A stretch of 64,000 nucleotides of DNA from Pseudopedobacter sp039918235 (GTDB lineage Bacteria; Bacteroidota; Bacteroidia; Sphingobacteriales; Sphingobacteriaceae). Below, one piece after another: positions 42,938-51,628 of this stretch (its first letter is position 1; every line of letters starts with the position of its first letter). The position numbers and the translations under genes are program-made. The DNA is taken from assembly GCA_039918235.1 (NCBI GenBank), contig JBDSHZ010000087.1, forward strand, positions 1 through 64,000, read 5' to 3'. A model generated the notes under the pieces. That model was given only the letters and a program-made list of their open reading frames with translations, had not been told where the DNA came from and searched no databases.

Positions 42938-42979
42938 ATACAATAATAAGGTGGTCAATTGCCACCTTATTATTGTATT
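42937..42979 (+). terminator. Perfect 18-bp hairpin after the HIT gene
   Basis: AATACAATAATAAGGTGG (42937-42954) and its exact complement (42962-42979) surround TCAATTG. The stem starts at the stop codon of the HIT gene. It is a strong transcript end and possibly an mRNA 3' stabiliser. Confidence 0.8.
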
Positions 42980-43065
42980 ATAATTTCTCCTAAAGATTTT
43001 TGCTCCGAAATTTCATTAATTAGGTATGATTTTAGAGGTATATTGCCCAAACTCTAATCATCATA

Positions 43066-43968
43066 ATGGACTTTATAGACTATTACCAAACCCTAGGTAT
43101 CAATAAATCTGCATCTGAAGCTGATATAAAAAAAGCATATCGAAAACTTGCCAGAAAATACCATCCGGATGTAAACCCCAATGATAAAGAAGCGGAAAAA
43201 AAGTTTAAAGAAATAAACGAAGCCAACGAGGTTTTAAGCAAGCCAGAGCACAGAAAAAAATACGACCAGTTTGGTAAAGACTGGAAACATGCTGGAGCTT
43301 ATCAAGAGGCTGGGCAACAACAGAACTCCAGTAGACAGCAATATCAAGGAGGTGGAAATCCTTTTGGGGGAAGTTCATTTGGAGGAGATGCTGATTATAC
43401 AGATTTCTTTGGGTCAATGTTTGGAGGAGGTAAATCAAGAGGTAATACCAAGTTTAAAGGGCAAGATTTTCAAGCTGAATTTCAATTAGACCTTAGAGAT
43501 GTTTACACCACTCATCAACGTACGCTCACGGTAAACGGTAAAAATATCAGGTTAACTATTCCAGCCGGAGTTGAGGATGGACAGACCATAAAAATAAAAG
43601 GTTATGGGGGCGATGGTTCAAATGGAGGGCCTAAAGGAGATTTAAATATCCAGTTTTCCGTTATTAACAATACCTCATTTAAAAGAGACCACGAAAATCT
43701 TTACCAAAATGTGGATCTCGATATTTATACCGCAATATTAGGTGGAGACTTAACTGTTGATACTTTTGATGGAAAAGTCAAATTAAAGGTTCCTCCATCA
43801 ACTCAAAGTGGCACTAAAGTAAAACTTAAAGGAAAAGGATTTCCTGTCTATAAAAAAGAAGGTGTTTTTGGAGATTTATATATCACCTATCAACTTACTT
43901 TGCCCACCCAACTTTCCGAAAAAGAAAAAGAATTATTTACTGAACTCTCTAAACTTAGAAAACCATGA
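43066..43968 (+). CDS. cbpA: CbpA-type DnaJ co-chaperone
   Basis: 300 residues. J domain at 1-70 with the HPD tripeptide (KYHPDVNPND), a Gly/Phe-rich linker (about 85-130, GGGNPFGGSSFGG) and two DnaJ C-terminal substrate-binding domains (about 140-295). It lacks the cysteine zinc fingers of DnaJ, as in CbpA. It feeds clients to DnaK. Overlaps the modulator gene by 4 bases, the E. coli cbpA-cbpM order. Confidence 0.93.
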   Translation: MDFIDYYQTLGINKSASEADIKKAYRKLARKYHPDVNPNDKEAEKKFKEINEANEVLSKPEHRKKYDQFGKDWKHAGAYQEAGQQQNSSRQQYQGGGNPFGGSSFGGDADYTDFFGSMFGGGKSRGNTKFKGQDFQAEFQLDLRDVYTTHQRTLTVNGKNIRLTIPAGVEDGQTIKIKGYGGDGSNGGPKGDLNIQFSVINNTSFKRDHENLYQNVDLDIYTAILGGDLTVDTFDGKVKLKVPPSTQSGTKVKLKGKGFPVYKKEGVFGDLYITYQLTLPTQLSEKEKELFTELSKLRKP

Positions 43969-44255
43969 GAACAGAAAATCTAATCCCCATTGCCACACTT
44001 TGTACGCACTATAAAGTTGAAATGTCTTTTATTAGTGAATTAAAGGAAATTGGTCTATTAGAGCTAGAAATTATTGAACAAACTGTTTATATTCATCAGG
44101 ATAAAATTTCTGAACTGGAAAAATTAATCCGCCTTCATCATGAATTGGATGTAAATCTGGAAGGTATTGATGTTATTTTTAATCTTTTAAATAAGATGGA
44201 AATACTTCAGATTGAATTAAATAAAGTGAAAAGCAGGTTAGGGATATACGAATAG
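43965..44255 (+). CDS. cbpM: CbpM-like chaperone modulator
   Basis: 96 residues, MerR-like small helical protein: LIPIATLCTHYKVEMSFISEL (N-terminal helix-turn-helix-like) and a C-terminal helix (DVIFNLLNKMEILQIELNKV). CbpM binds the J domain of CbpA and blocks its action. The gene overlaps cbpA by 4 bases, so the inhibitor is made with its partner. Confidence 0.88.
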   Translation: MRTENLIPIATLCTHYKVEMSFISELKEIGLLELEIIEQTVYIHQDKISELEKLIRLHHELDVNLEGIDVIFNLLNKMEILQIELNKVKSRLGIYE

Positions 44256-44335
44256 CGCTTCCTTTTATCAATAAATAGCTTAATTTTATAATCAGTGTAA
44301 CCAATTGTAAAAGTTGGTAGTCATAAAGCATAGCA

Positions 44336-44917
44336 ATGCGAAATGAAAATTCTGATATAGAAATAATTGATGCCGTTTTAAACGGAAGCCAAAAAGCCTA
44401 TGGCGATTTGGTGAAACGTCATCAGAAGTATGTTTTTACACTGGCATTACGTTTTACCAGAAGTAGGGAGGATGCGGAAGAAGTATCTCAAGATGTGTTT
44501 ATAAAAGTTTACCGTTCTTTAGGTGCCTATCAGAAATCAGGGAAGTTTACTACATGGTTATATACTATTGTGTACCATACTTCCATGACACATTTAAGAA
44601 AAAAACGTGTGGACACCAGATCTATTGATGATGAAGCAACTTTTATTCAAATAGAAAACCATCAAAGTGACAGAGATAATTACTCGGTAGAAAATAAATC
44701 AAGAAGCTTTTATGTGAATAAAGCCATTCAAATGTTATTGCCTGATGACGCGACTATCATCACTCTTTTTTACCAAGGAGAGCAATCCTTGGAAGAAATA
44801 GCAAAAGTGATGAACATGGAAGCAAATACGATTAAGGTAAAGTTGCACAGAGCAAGGCATCGGTTAAAAGAAAAATTAGAAATCCTTTTAAAAGGAGAAG
44901 TAAAGGAGTTGATATAA
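44336..44917 (+). CDS. ECF-type RNA polymerase sigma factor
   Basis: 193 residues. Region 2 (about 22-85; FTLALRFTRSREDAEEVSQDVFIKVYRSL) and region 4 (about 125-180; AIQMLLPDDATIITLFYQGEQSLEEIAKVMN, then NTIKVKLHRARHRLKEKL) are both clear. It overlaps the next gene (TAATG), which appears to encode its membrane anti-sigma factor. Target promoters cannot be seen. Confidence 0.94.
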   Translation: MRNENSDIEIIDAVLNGSQKAYGDLVKRHQKYVFTLALRFTRSREDAEEVSQDVFIKVYRSLGAYQKSGKFTTWLYTIVYHTSMTHLRKKRVDTRSIDDEATFIQIENHQSDRDNYSVENKSRSFYVNKAIQMLLPDDATIITLFYQGEQSLEEIAKVMNMEANTIKVKLHRARHRLKEKLEILLKGEVKELI

Positions 44918-45414
44918 TGGATATAGAACAAAAAATATGGGATTACATTGATGGGCTGTGTTCTTTAAAAGAACAAGAAGAAATAGCTTTACTAATTAAA
45001 AATAACCCAACATATAAAAATAAATACGAGGAACTGATGGCGCTGCAGCTTGATTTGCAGGCTTTGGATTTGGATGAACCTTCTATGGCGTTTACCAATA
45101 AAGTAATGGATAAAATTACTTTGATCAACAAACCTTTATCAGCTAAAGCATTAATAGATAAACGCATTATTTATGGTTTAGGTTCAATATTTGGAATCTT
45201 AATTCTAGCATGTTTGGTCATTGTTTTAAGTCAGGTTAATTGGAATATTCCTCTGAATACACCAAGTAGCTTTAAGGTTGATCTTTCCGTAATTGGAGAT
45301 GATTTTAATATTTCTAGCAGTACAAAAACTTTTCTGATGTATAGTTTTTTTATGTTTGATACTATTTTAGGATTGATGATTTTAGATAAATACTTTAGAA
45401 AAAAATTAGCTTAA
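44917..45414 (+). CDS. Membrane protein, probable anti-sigma factor
   Basis: 165 residues. A cytoplasmic N-terminus of about 80 residues (acidic, helical; EQKIWDYIDGLCSLKEQEEIALLI, as in zinc-less anti-sigma domains) precedes two membrane segments (about 86-107 and 138-158). It lacks the HxxxCxxC zinc motif. Genetic coupling to the ECF gene by one base supports the role; a hairpin terminator follows. Confidence 0.7.
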   Translation: MDIEQKIWDYIDGLCSLKEQEEIALLIKNNPTYKNKYEELMALQLDLQALDLDEPSMAFTNKVMDKITLINKPLSAKALIDKRIIYGLGSIFGILILACLVIVLSQVNWNIPLNTPSSFKVDLSVIGDDFNISSSTKTFLMYSFFMFDTILGLMILDKYFRKKLA

Positions 45415-45430
45415 CATTATTTTATATTTA

Positions 45431-45464
45431 AAAACCTGATCTTGAGATACGATCAGGTTTTTTT
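45431..45464 (+). terminator. Terminator after the sigma/anti-sigma pair
   Basis: AAAACCTGATC (45431-45441) and GATCAGGTTTT (45451-45461) pair around TTGAGATAC and are followed by further T residues, 17 bases after the stop. Confidence 0.85.
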
Positions 45465-45506
45465 ATTTATTATTAAACTTTTTAAAATTACGGTTGTTTA
45501 ATAGGC

Positions 45507-45971
45507 ATGGCAGAAGCATCCGTTTTAGTAATTCAAGCACTTCGAAAAACAGTTACCAACCTAATAGAAGGCTCAAGCTATCAATGGGGGCATATGGGAA
45601 GTTGCAACTGTGGTAACCTGGCGCAGGTAATTACCAATTTAGATAAAGCAAAAATCCATCAGTCTGCCATGAGAAAACATGGCGATTGGAATGAACAATT
45701 GATTGACTATTGCCCTACCAGCGGTTTGCCAATTGATCATATTATAGAAGAAATGCTCAACTTTGGTTTCATTAGTAAAGATTTAGTGCACTTAGAAAAA
45801 TTATCCGACCCTTGGATTTTAAAACATGTCCCAGAAAATAAGCACTTAAAACATAATTTAAAGGCTGATGTAATCCTTTATCTCCAAACTTGGGCCCAAC
45901 TACTAGAAAAAGAGTTAATTGAATCTATCAATATCAATGATGCAATTTCAGTAGCTCCAGTTTCTTTCTAA
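45507..45971 (+). CDS. Conserved-looking hypothetical protein
   Basis: 154 residues, soluble, no signal peptide or membrane helix. It has GHMGSCNCGNLAQ (a Cys-x-Cys pair at about 33-35), YCPTSGLPID (another Cys) and many helical stretches, consistent with a small all-alpha protein. The Cys residues could bind metal, but spacing fits no family I know. It has its own position between two terminator-bounded units. Function not recognised. Confidence 0.55.
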   Translation: MAEASVLVIQALRKTVTNLIEGSSYQWGHMGSCNCGNLAQVITNLDKAKIHQSAMRKHGDWNEQLIDYCPTSGLPIDHIIEEMLNFGFISKDLVHLEKLSDPWILKHVPENKHLKHNLKADVILYLQTWAQLLEKELIESININDAISVAPVSF

Positions 45972-46061
45972 CAAGAAATTCACTTCTAAATTCCTTTGGA
46001 AGATTTTTTGGAATTAAGTCCTGTTTAGGCTTTTTGTTAAGTATATTGAAAAAAAATTCGA

Positions 46062-46904
46062 ATGAAAAGAATCACAACCACATTTACCTTAATACTTTTT
46101 ATTTTAAGTATTACCTCGTTAACTTATGCCCAGTTAACTCCACAAGCTAGTTCTGGACAAACCATTATTCAAGATTTTGGCCTAGGAAAAGTAACGCTTA
46201 CCTACAGTAGGCCAAATGTTAAAGGGAGAGAAGTTTTTGGTTCACTAGAACCTTATGGAGCAGTTTGGAGAACAGGTGCAAACGCTGCTACCACCATTAC
46301 TTTTACTGATGACGTAACTGTAGCAGGAAATAAAGTGCCCGCTGGTAAATATTCTTTATTTACTATCCCAGCTAAAGATGAATGGGTTGTCATTTTAAAC
46401 AAAACAGCTGATCAATGGGGAGCGTATGATTATAAATCAGAACAAGATCTTTTAAGATTTAGCGTTAAGCCTTCAACTATAAAACCTGCTACAGAAACAT
46501 TTATGATGCAGTTTGCAGACGTTAAACCAGGATCAATGCAGTTAAATTTAAGTTGGGAAAACACCTCAATAAGTATTCCTATGACGGTAAATTTTGATGC
46601 AAAAGTGATGGCTAATATTGATAATGCAATGGCTGGTGAAAAGAAACCTTATTTTGCTGCGGCACAATATTATTATGAAAATGATAAAGATTTATCAAAA
46701 GCTCTAGCATGGATGAACTTAGTAGAGCAAACAGATGTTAAAGCTCCTTGGTATAAATTATGGAAAGCAAGAATTTTATTGAAAATGGGAAATAAACCTG
46801 CTGCTATCGAGACTGCAAACGCTGGTATTGCTGCTGCAAAAGAAGCAAATAATGAGGAGTATGTGAGATTAAATGAAGGTGTTATTGCCCAAGCTAAAAA
46901 ATAA
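46062..46904 (+). CDS. DUF2911-domain secreted protein
   Basis: 280 residues with a signal peptide (to about residue 23, LTYAQ). Residues about 25-175 match DUF2911: LGKVTLTYSRPNVKGREVFG, WRTGANAATTI, VPAGKYSLFTIP and WGAYDYKSEQDLLRF. The C-terminal part (about 185-280) has helical TPR-like repeats (AAQYYYENDKDLSKALAWM). Periplasmic or exported; function unknown, common in Bacteroidota. It ends before a strong bidirectional hairpin. Confidence 0.85.
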   Translation: MKRITTTFTLILFILSITSLTYAQLTPQASSGQTIIQDFGLGKVTLTYSRPNVKGREVFGSLEPYGAVWRTGANAATTITFTDDVTVAGNKVPAGKYSLFTIPAKDEWVVILNKTADQWGAYDYKSEQDLLRFSVKPSTIKPATETFMMQFADVKPGSMQLNLSWENTSISIPMTVNFDAKVMANIDNAMAGEKKPYFAAAQYYYENDKDLSKALAWMNLVEQTDVKAPWYKLWKARILLKMGNKPAAIETANAGIAAAKEANNEEYVRLNEGVIAQAKK

Positions 46905-46928
46905 TATAAATATTAGAATTTTCACTTA

Positions 46929-46964
46929 AACAAGAGAGGCCACTATTTAGTGGCCTCTCTTGTT
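46929..46964. terminator. Perfect 16-bp bidirectional hairpin
   Basis: AACAAGAGAGGCCACT (46929-46944) and its exact complement (46949-46964) surround ATTT between the convergent DUF2911 and rng genes. A- and T-runs flank it. Confidence 0.88.
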
Positions 46965-46968
46965 ATAT

Positions 46969-48519
46969 TTAAAGTTTTATTTCTTCTTCTTTGGCGCTTA
47001 GAAAATGGAATTCTGTTAAGTGATAAGCCGAAACTTCTTTCACCTTTATCCATTGGTTATATTTAAAGAACCATTTCATCTGTTGGTTGATCAAACCTTT
47101 TCTAATATAAGCCGCAACATAAGGATGAACACAAAGTGTAATCCCTTTTTCAGCCTGTTCGTTTAAAATATAATCTAAGTTACTGTCAATATCGTCAAGC
47201 AATACAATACTCGCTTTAATCTCACCTGTACCGTCACAAGCTGGGCATTTCTCATTGGTTACAATATTCATCTCTGGGCGTACCCTTTGACGAGTGATTT
47301 GTACCAATCCAAATTTACTTGGAGGCAAAATGGTATGCTTTGCCCTATCATGGTTCATCTCAGATTTAAGGTAATCAAAAAGATCTTTTCTGTTTGGAGC
47401 TTTGTGCATATCGATAAAATCGACCACTACAATACCGCCCATATCTCTTAATCTTAATTGGCGGGCAATTTCCTTGGCAGCTTCCTTATTTACCATGAAA
47501 GCATTTTCTTCCTGATTTTCTGGGCTTGCATTTCTGTTCCCGCTGTTCACATCAATTACGTGAAGCGCTTCGGTATGCTCCACCACTAAATATGCGCCAC
47601 CAGCTAAATTAACAGTTTTACCAAAAGATCCTTTGATCTGCTTTTCAATTCCGAAATGCTCGAAAATAGGCTCTTTTCCTTTATATAGTTTTACAATCTT
47701 TTCCAGTTCCGGAGAAATCTCATGTACATAAGACTTAATCTCCTCGTAAATGGAAGCATCATCTACATAAATATTAGTGAACTCGTCATTTAAAATATCT
47801 CTTAAAATGGTAGAAGTTCTTCCCATTTCTCCAAGGATACGTTTAGAAGGCTCAGTTCCAGGCATCTTTTTCATAAAAGTTTGCCATTTGGAAATTAAAT
47901 CCAGCAAATCTTTCTGAATTTCCTGAACGCCTTTTTTCTCAGAAACGGTACGGATGATTACCCCAAAATTCTTGGGCTTAATCCCTTCAACAATTTTCTT
48001 TAAACGGGTTCTTTCTGTATTGCTTCTGATCTTTTTAGAGATAGAAATGACATCAGAGAAAGGCACCAAAACCACAAAACGGCCAGCAATAGATAAGTCT
48101 GAACTTAAACGTGGACCTTTGGTAGAGATTGGTTCTTTGGCAATCTGAACTGGAAGAAGTTGATTTTTTGTAAGAACACCAGAAATTTTTCCTGATTTAT
48201 CAATGTCTACTTCTTTCTTAAAATGATCAAGTAAATGGTCTTTATATGATCCTCCTCTTACTTGCTTACTTAATTTAAGTAGAGACTGTACCTGAGGACC
48301 AAGATCCAGATAATGCAAAAAAGCATCCTTCTCATAGCCAACATCAACAAAAGCAGCGTTTAAACCGGGCATAATCTTCTTGATTCTGCCCATGTAAATG
48401 TCGCCAACAGCGTAACTGTTATTGAGCTGCTCTTTGTTTAGTTCTACGAGTTGCTTGTCTTGCAGTAATGCAATAGTAACCCCAACAGGGGTTGAATTAA
48501 TAATTAATTCCTTTACCAA
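46969..48519 (-). CDS. rng: Ribonuclease G (Rne/Rng family)
   Basis: 516 residues. An S1-like RNA-binding domain (about 35-120; YMGRIKKIMPGLNAAFVDVGYEKDAFL) precedes the catalytic domain with the metal Asp residues in LHVIDVNSGN and VVVDFIDM, and the zinc-link CPACDGTG near 420. It cleaves single-stranded RNA and matures rRNA. It lacks the long degradosome tail of RNase E. Confidence 0.95.
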   Translation of the reverse strand: MVKELIINSTPVGVTIALLQDKQLVELNKEQLNNSYAVGDIYMGRIKKIMPGLNAAFVDVGYEKDAFLHYLDLGPQVQSLLKLSKQVRGGSYKDHLLDHFKKEVDIDKSGKISGVLTKNQLLPVQIAKEPISTKGPRLSSDLSIAGRFVVLVPFSDVISISKKIRSNTERTRLKKIVEGIKPKNFGVIIRTVSEKKGVQEIQKDLLDLISKWQTFMKKMPGTEPSKRILGEMGRTSTILRDILNDEFTNIYVDDASIYEEIKSYVHEISPELEKIVKLYKGKEPIFEHFGIEKQIKGSFGKTVNLAGGAYLVVEHTEALHVIDVNSGNRNASPENQEENAFMVNKEAAKEIARQLRLRDMGGIVVVDFIDMHKAPNRKDLFDYLKSEMNHDRAKHTILPPSKFGLVQITRQRVRPEMNIVTNEKCPACDGTGEIKASIVLLDDIDSNLDYILNEQAEKGITLCVHPYVAAYIRKGLINQQMKWFFKYNQWIKVKEVSAYHLTEFHFLSAKEEEIKL

Positions 48520-48645
48520 CAGCTAAATTTTAGAAAAGGTATGAAACCTTTTATTAAACAGAGGGATAATTAAAAATAAACACAAAAAGATATAAATCCC
48601 TTAATAAGGAACTTATATCATTTTCAAGCTATAAAAATTTACAGC

Positions 48646-48735
48646 TTATTTTTTCTTATGTCTGTTTTTTCTTAAGCGTTTTTTACGCTTGTGAGTAGCC
48701 ATTTTATGTCTTTTTCTTTTTTTACCGCTTGGCAT
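48646..48735 (-). CDS. 29-residue AURKAIP1/COX24 (mS38-like) ribosomal-type protein
   Basis: A small gene of 29 codons, ATG at 48735 and TAA at 48646-48648. The product begins MPSGKKRKRHKMATHKRKK and is nearly all Lys/Arg/His. The KKRKRHKMATHKRKKRLRK pattern matches the AURKAIP1/COX24 domain, the part of the mitochondrial ribosomal protein mS38, and very similar tiny proteins are annotated across Bacteroidota. It is therefore likely a ribosome-bound peptide. It is easily missed by gene finders for its size. It lies between rng and the TPR gene, all on the minus strand. Confidence 0.8.
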   Translation of the reverse strand: MPSGKKRKRHKMATHKRKKRLRKNRHKKK

Positions 48736-48759
48736 AACTTTAAAGTTTAATGTTTTTAT

Positions 48760-49611
48760 TTAATTATTTAATTCTTTTATTTTCCGATCAACAAAATCAG
48801 AAAGACTAGCGTCTGCTGCTAATTCTTTACTTTTCTGATAAGCTAATATCGCTTCAGGTTTCATCCCCATGTTTTCATAGCTGGTACCTAAGTAAAACCA
48901 TGCTTCGGGAGCTGGACTGATAGAAATCACTGTTTTAAACCTATCAACAGCTTTTTCAAACTGCCCTGATTTCATAGAAAACATCCCCAAATTCATATTT
49001 GCTTTCATGTTTTTAGGGTCTTCTTTTACCACACCTAACAATAAAGCAATACCTTTCATTGGTTCTTGCGTTCCACTTACATAAGCAACACCTAATCCTG
49101 TTTTCGCATCTAAGCTTTCAGGTTTAATCTCCAATGCCTTAGTATAAGCATTCATTGCTTTATTTAACAAACCTGCCGTAGCAGTGGTGTCTCTAAAATT
49201 CTGATAACCATCCGTAAAACGGTCACCGGCAATTATCCAATTCTGATAATTTGGCTCAGCTACCGCAATGGCTTCATAAGCGAAAGCTGCTGCAGCCGGT
49301 TGATTTACATCATCCCACTTTTGAGCAATCTGCTTTTGAATGGCGGTTTTTTGAGCACCATCAGCACTTTTTAATTCCTTCTCTAAATTCTCAATATCCG
49401 CAGCAAGTGTGGCACTGATCATTTGTTTAGAAACGGAAGATACGCTTTCTGATGAAACAGATGTTGCTACTGGAGCTTCTCCCGCAGTGGCAGTGGTTTC
49501 CATGCCTCTGTTTTCTTTGGGTTTTACTAAACCTTTAATATCTAGGCTATACAATACAGCAACCAATACGGCTACTGATCCTATTAAAATATATTGTTTA
49601 GCCTTAAACAT
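48760..49611 (-). CDS. Membrane-anchored TPR-repeat protein
   Basis: 283 residues. A single N-terminal membrane helix (YILIGSVAVLVAVLYSLDI, about 7-25) is followed by a low-complexity linker (Ser/Val/Thr rich) and at least four TPR units (about 105-275; NAYTKALEIKPESLDAKTGLG, ANMNLGMFSMKSGQFEKAVD, AWFYLGTSYENMGMKPEAIL). It probably scaffolds protein complexes at the inner membrane. The gene is 4 bases after the HU gene and likely co-transcribed with it. Confidence 0.85.
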   Translation of the reverse strand: MFKAKQYILIGSVAVLVAVLYSLDIKGLVKPKENRGMETTATAGEAPVATSVSSESVSSVSKQMISATLAADIENLEKELKSADGAQKTAIQKQIAQKWDDVNQPAAAAFAYEAIAVAEPNYQNWIIAGDRFTDGYQNFRDTTATAGLLNKAMNAYTKALEIKPESLDAKTGLGVAYVSGTQEPMKGIALLLGVVKEDPKNMKANMNLGMFSMKSGQFEKAVDRFKTVISISPAPEAWFYLGTSYENMGMKPEAILAYQKSKELAADASLSDFVDRKIKELNN

Positions 49612-49615
49612 TTAA

Positions 49616-49915
49616 TTAAGACTTAGCTGTAATTTTATTACCTGTTTTTACTTTATCAACAAAAACTTTTGCAGGCTTAAAGCTAGGTACAAAATGTTCT
49701 GGGATAATAATAGCTGTGTTCTTTGAAATATTTCTGGCTGTTTTCTTCGCTCTTTTCTTCACTACAAAACTACCGAAACCTCTTACGTATACATTTTCTC
49801 CGCTAACCATAGAACTCTTCACTACTTTGAAGAATGCTTCAACAGTTTCCTGTACATCAACTTTTTCAATTCCGGTTTTACTAGCAATTTCTGCTATAAT
49901 TTCTGCCTTTGTCAT
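49616..49915 (-). CDS. HU-family DNA-binding protein
   Basis: 99 residues. Typical HU/IHF fold: TKAEIIAEIASKTGIEK, EAFFKVVKSSMVSGENVYVRGFGSFVVKK and ARNISKNTAIIIPEHFVPSFKPAK (the DNA-embracing arm). A C-terminal extension (VKTGNKITAKS) is longer than in E. coli HU. It packages DNA and shapes promoter regions. A consensus promoter lies 50-80 bases upstream. Confidence 0.95.
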   Translation of the reverse strand: MTKAEIIAEIASKTGIEKVDVQETVEAFFKVVKSSMVSGENVYVRGFGSFVVKKRAKKTARNISKNTAIIIPEHFVPSFKPAKVFVDKVKTGNKITAKS

Positions 49916-49966
49916 TTTATATATATTCTTTTATTTTTCTAATTCCTATCAGAGGATTTGGGGTTG

Positions 49967-49998
49967 CAAAAGTATTGCTTTTAGTTGTAATTTTGAAA
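49967..49998 (-). promoter_or_regulatory. Promoter of the HU gene
   Basis: On the minus strand, TTTC (49998-49995), 20-base spacer, TACTTTTG (49974-49967): exact -7 match and 3 of 4 at -33. Transcription would start near 49960, leaving a ~45-base leader before the HU start. Confidence 0.75.
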
Positions 49999-50083
49999 TA
50001 AATAGCTATTTTTTTATTTCAACCGCTTATTAGACAACTATTAAGCACTTTTGAGGTTATATAAATTACATAATTCTAACAAA

Positions 50084-51136
50084 TTGAGTGCATTTTCAAA
50101 AGAGTTAATTAGCTGGTACAGAAACAATAAAAGAGACTTGCCATGGAGAAATACGACTGATGCCTACCTCATCTGGTTGTCAGAAATTATACTTCAACAA
50201 ACCCGTGTAGAACAAGGGATGCCCTATTATCTAAAGTTTTCTGAGAAATACCCTACTGTTAAAAGTTTTGCTTCGGCATCTGAAGATGATATCCTAAGAT
50301 TGTGGCAAGGGCTGGGCTACTATTCCCGTGGACGCAACATGCTTAAAACCGCTAAAAAAGTAATGGAAGATTTTGCCGGTGAGTTTCCAATCGCTTATAA
50401 AGATTTAATTTCTCTCACCGGGATTGGAGAATATACCGCTGCTGCCATTTCTTCTTTTTCTGCAGATGAAGCAAGGGCTGTTGTGGATGGAAATGTATAC
50501 CGGTTATTGGCTAGGTATTTTGGGATTGATACACCGATTAATACAGGAACTGGCAAAAAACAATTTCAGAAAATTGCAGATGAGCTATTAGATCATAAAA
50601 ATGCTGGAGAACACAACCAGGCAATGATTGAGTTTGGCGCTTTACAGTGTAAGCCTAAAAATCCAATCTGCGAAAGCTGTCCATTTGTGGCATCATGCTA
50701 TGCATATCAACATAAAAAAATTCAGGAGCTCCCTGTAAAATTAAAAAAGCTAAAAATAAAAGAGCGGTATTTTTATTACTTCATCATTAAAAAAGAAGAA
50801 GAAATTTTAATAAAAAGAAGAGACAATAGTGATATCTGGGCAGGTTTGCATGATTTGCCCGCTATTGAATTTGCGGCATCAACTCCGATTGATCAACTGC
50901 TTTCACATCCAAATTTTAAGCACTGGTTTGATAAAAAAGTAATCATTCACTCTATCTCGAATGAAATAAAACACATCTTAACACATCAGCGTTTATTTGC
51001 CCGCTTTGTACATATCGAAAACATGAAGGAAGATAGATTAAAAGATAGCGGCTATTTTTGGGTAAATATTAATGATTTGGAGCAATATGGACAGCCAAAA
51101 TTAATTTTTGAGTTCCTAAAAAAATTCTTAAATTGA
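50084..51136 (+). CDS. mutY: MutY, A/G-specific adenine DNA glycosylase
   Basis: 350 residues if started at TTG 50084; the frame opens at TTG 50051. The first gives the same length as E. coli MutY. Helix-hairpin-helix (LISLTGIGEYTAAAI), catalytic Glu in EIILQQTRVEQG and Asp in AVVDGNVYRL, [4Fe-4S] cysteines 189, 196, 199, 205 (C-x6-C-x2-C-x5-C) and a C-terminal NUDIX-like domain (about 225-350). It removes A opposite 8-oxo-G. Divergent from the HU gene and 19 bases before ssb. Confidence 0.95.
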   Translation: MSAFSKELISWYRNNKRDLPWRNTTDAYLIWLSEIILQQTRVEQGMPYYLKFSEKYPTVKSFASASEDDILRLWQGLGYYSRGRNMLKTAKKVMEDFAGEFPIAYKDLISLTGIGEYTAAAISSFSADEARAVVDGNVYRLLARYFGIDTPINTGTGKKQFQKIADELLDHKNAGEHNQAMIEFGALQCKPKNPICESCPFVASCYAYQHKKIQELPVKLKKLKIKERYFYYFIIKKEEEILIKRRDNSDIWAGLHDLPAIEFAASTPIDQLLSHPNFKHWFDKKVIIHSISNEIKHILTHQRLFARFVHIENMKEDRLKDSGYFWVNINDLEQYGQPKLIFEFLKKFLN

Positions 51137-51155
51137 ATTAAATTAGCGAAAGGTT

Positions 51156-51587
51156 ATGTCGGGAATTAACAAAGTTATTTTAGTTGGTCACTTGGGTAAA
51201 GACCCTGAGGTGAGGCATTTAGACGGTAATGTAACCGTTGCAAGTTTTCCATTAGCTACCTCAGAATCCTATAACAAAGACGGTAAAAGAATTGAACAGA
51301 CCGAATGGCATAACATTGTCATGTGGCGAGGTTTGGCAGACGTTGCTTCCAAATATCTACAAAAAGGCAAGCTGGTTTATATTGAAGGTAAATTAAGAAC
51401 GCGTTCTTTTGAAGATAAAGAAGGCCATAAAAAATACAGCACAGAAGTAGTTGCTGAAAATTTCACCATGTTGGGCAGAAAAAGTGACTTTGAAAATACC
51501 AGTACTGAAAGCACCAGCGATGCTATCAAATCAGAAGAAATTACTGATTTTTCTACCGAAGGAGCTGATGATGATCTGCCATTTTAA
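51156..51587 (+). CDS. ssb: Single-stranded DNA-binding protein
   Basis: 143 residues. OB-fold at 1-110 (NKVILVGHLGKDPEVR, WHNIVMWRGLADVA, VYIEGKLRTRSF) with an acidic disordered tail ending DDDLPF, the conserved SSB tip that recruits repair and replication enzymes. Located directly after mutY; the two likely form an operon. A hairpin follows. Confidence 0.95.
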   Translation: MSGINKVILVGHLGKDPEVRHLDGNVTVASFPLATSESYNKDGKRIEQTEWHNIVMWRGLADVASKYLQKGKLVYIEGKLRTRSFEDKEGHKKYSTEVVAENFTMLGRKSDFENTSTESTSDAIKSEEITDFSTEGADDDLPF

Positions 51588-51588
51588 A

Positions 51589-51622
51589 GATTAAGGAGAT
51601 AGTTTTACCTCCTCCCTTAATC
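51589..51622. terminator. Hairpin between ssb and acyl-CoA dehydrogenase
   Basis: GATTAAGG (51589-51596) pairs with CCTTAATC (51615-51622), with further AGG/CCT pairing inside, between two convergent genes. Confidence 0.7.
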
Positions 51623-51628
51623 AAGCTA

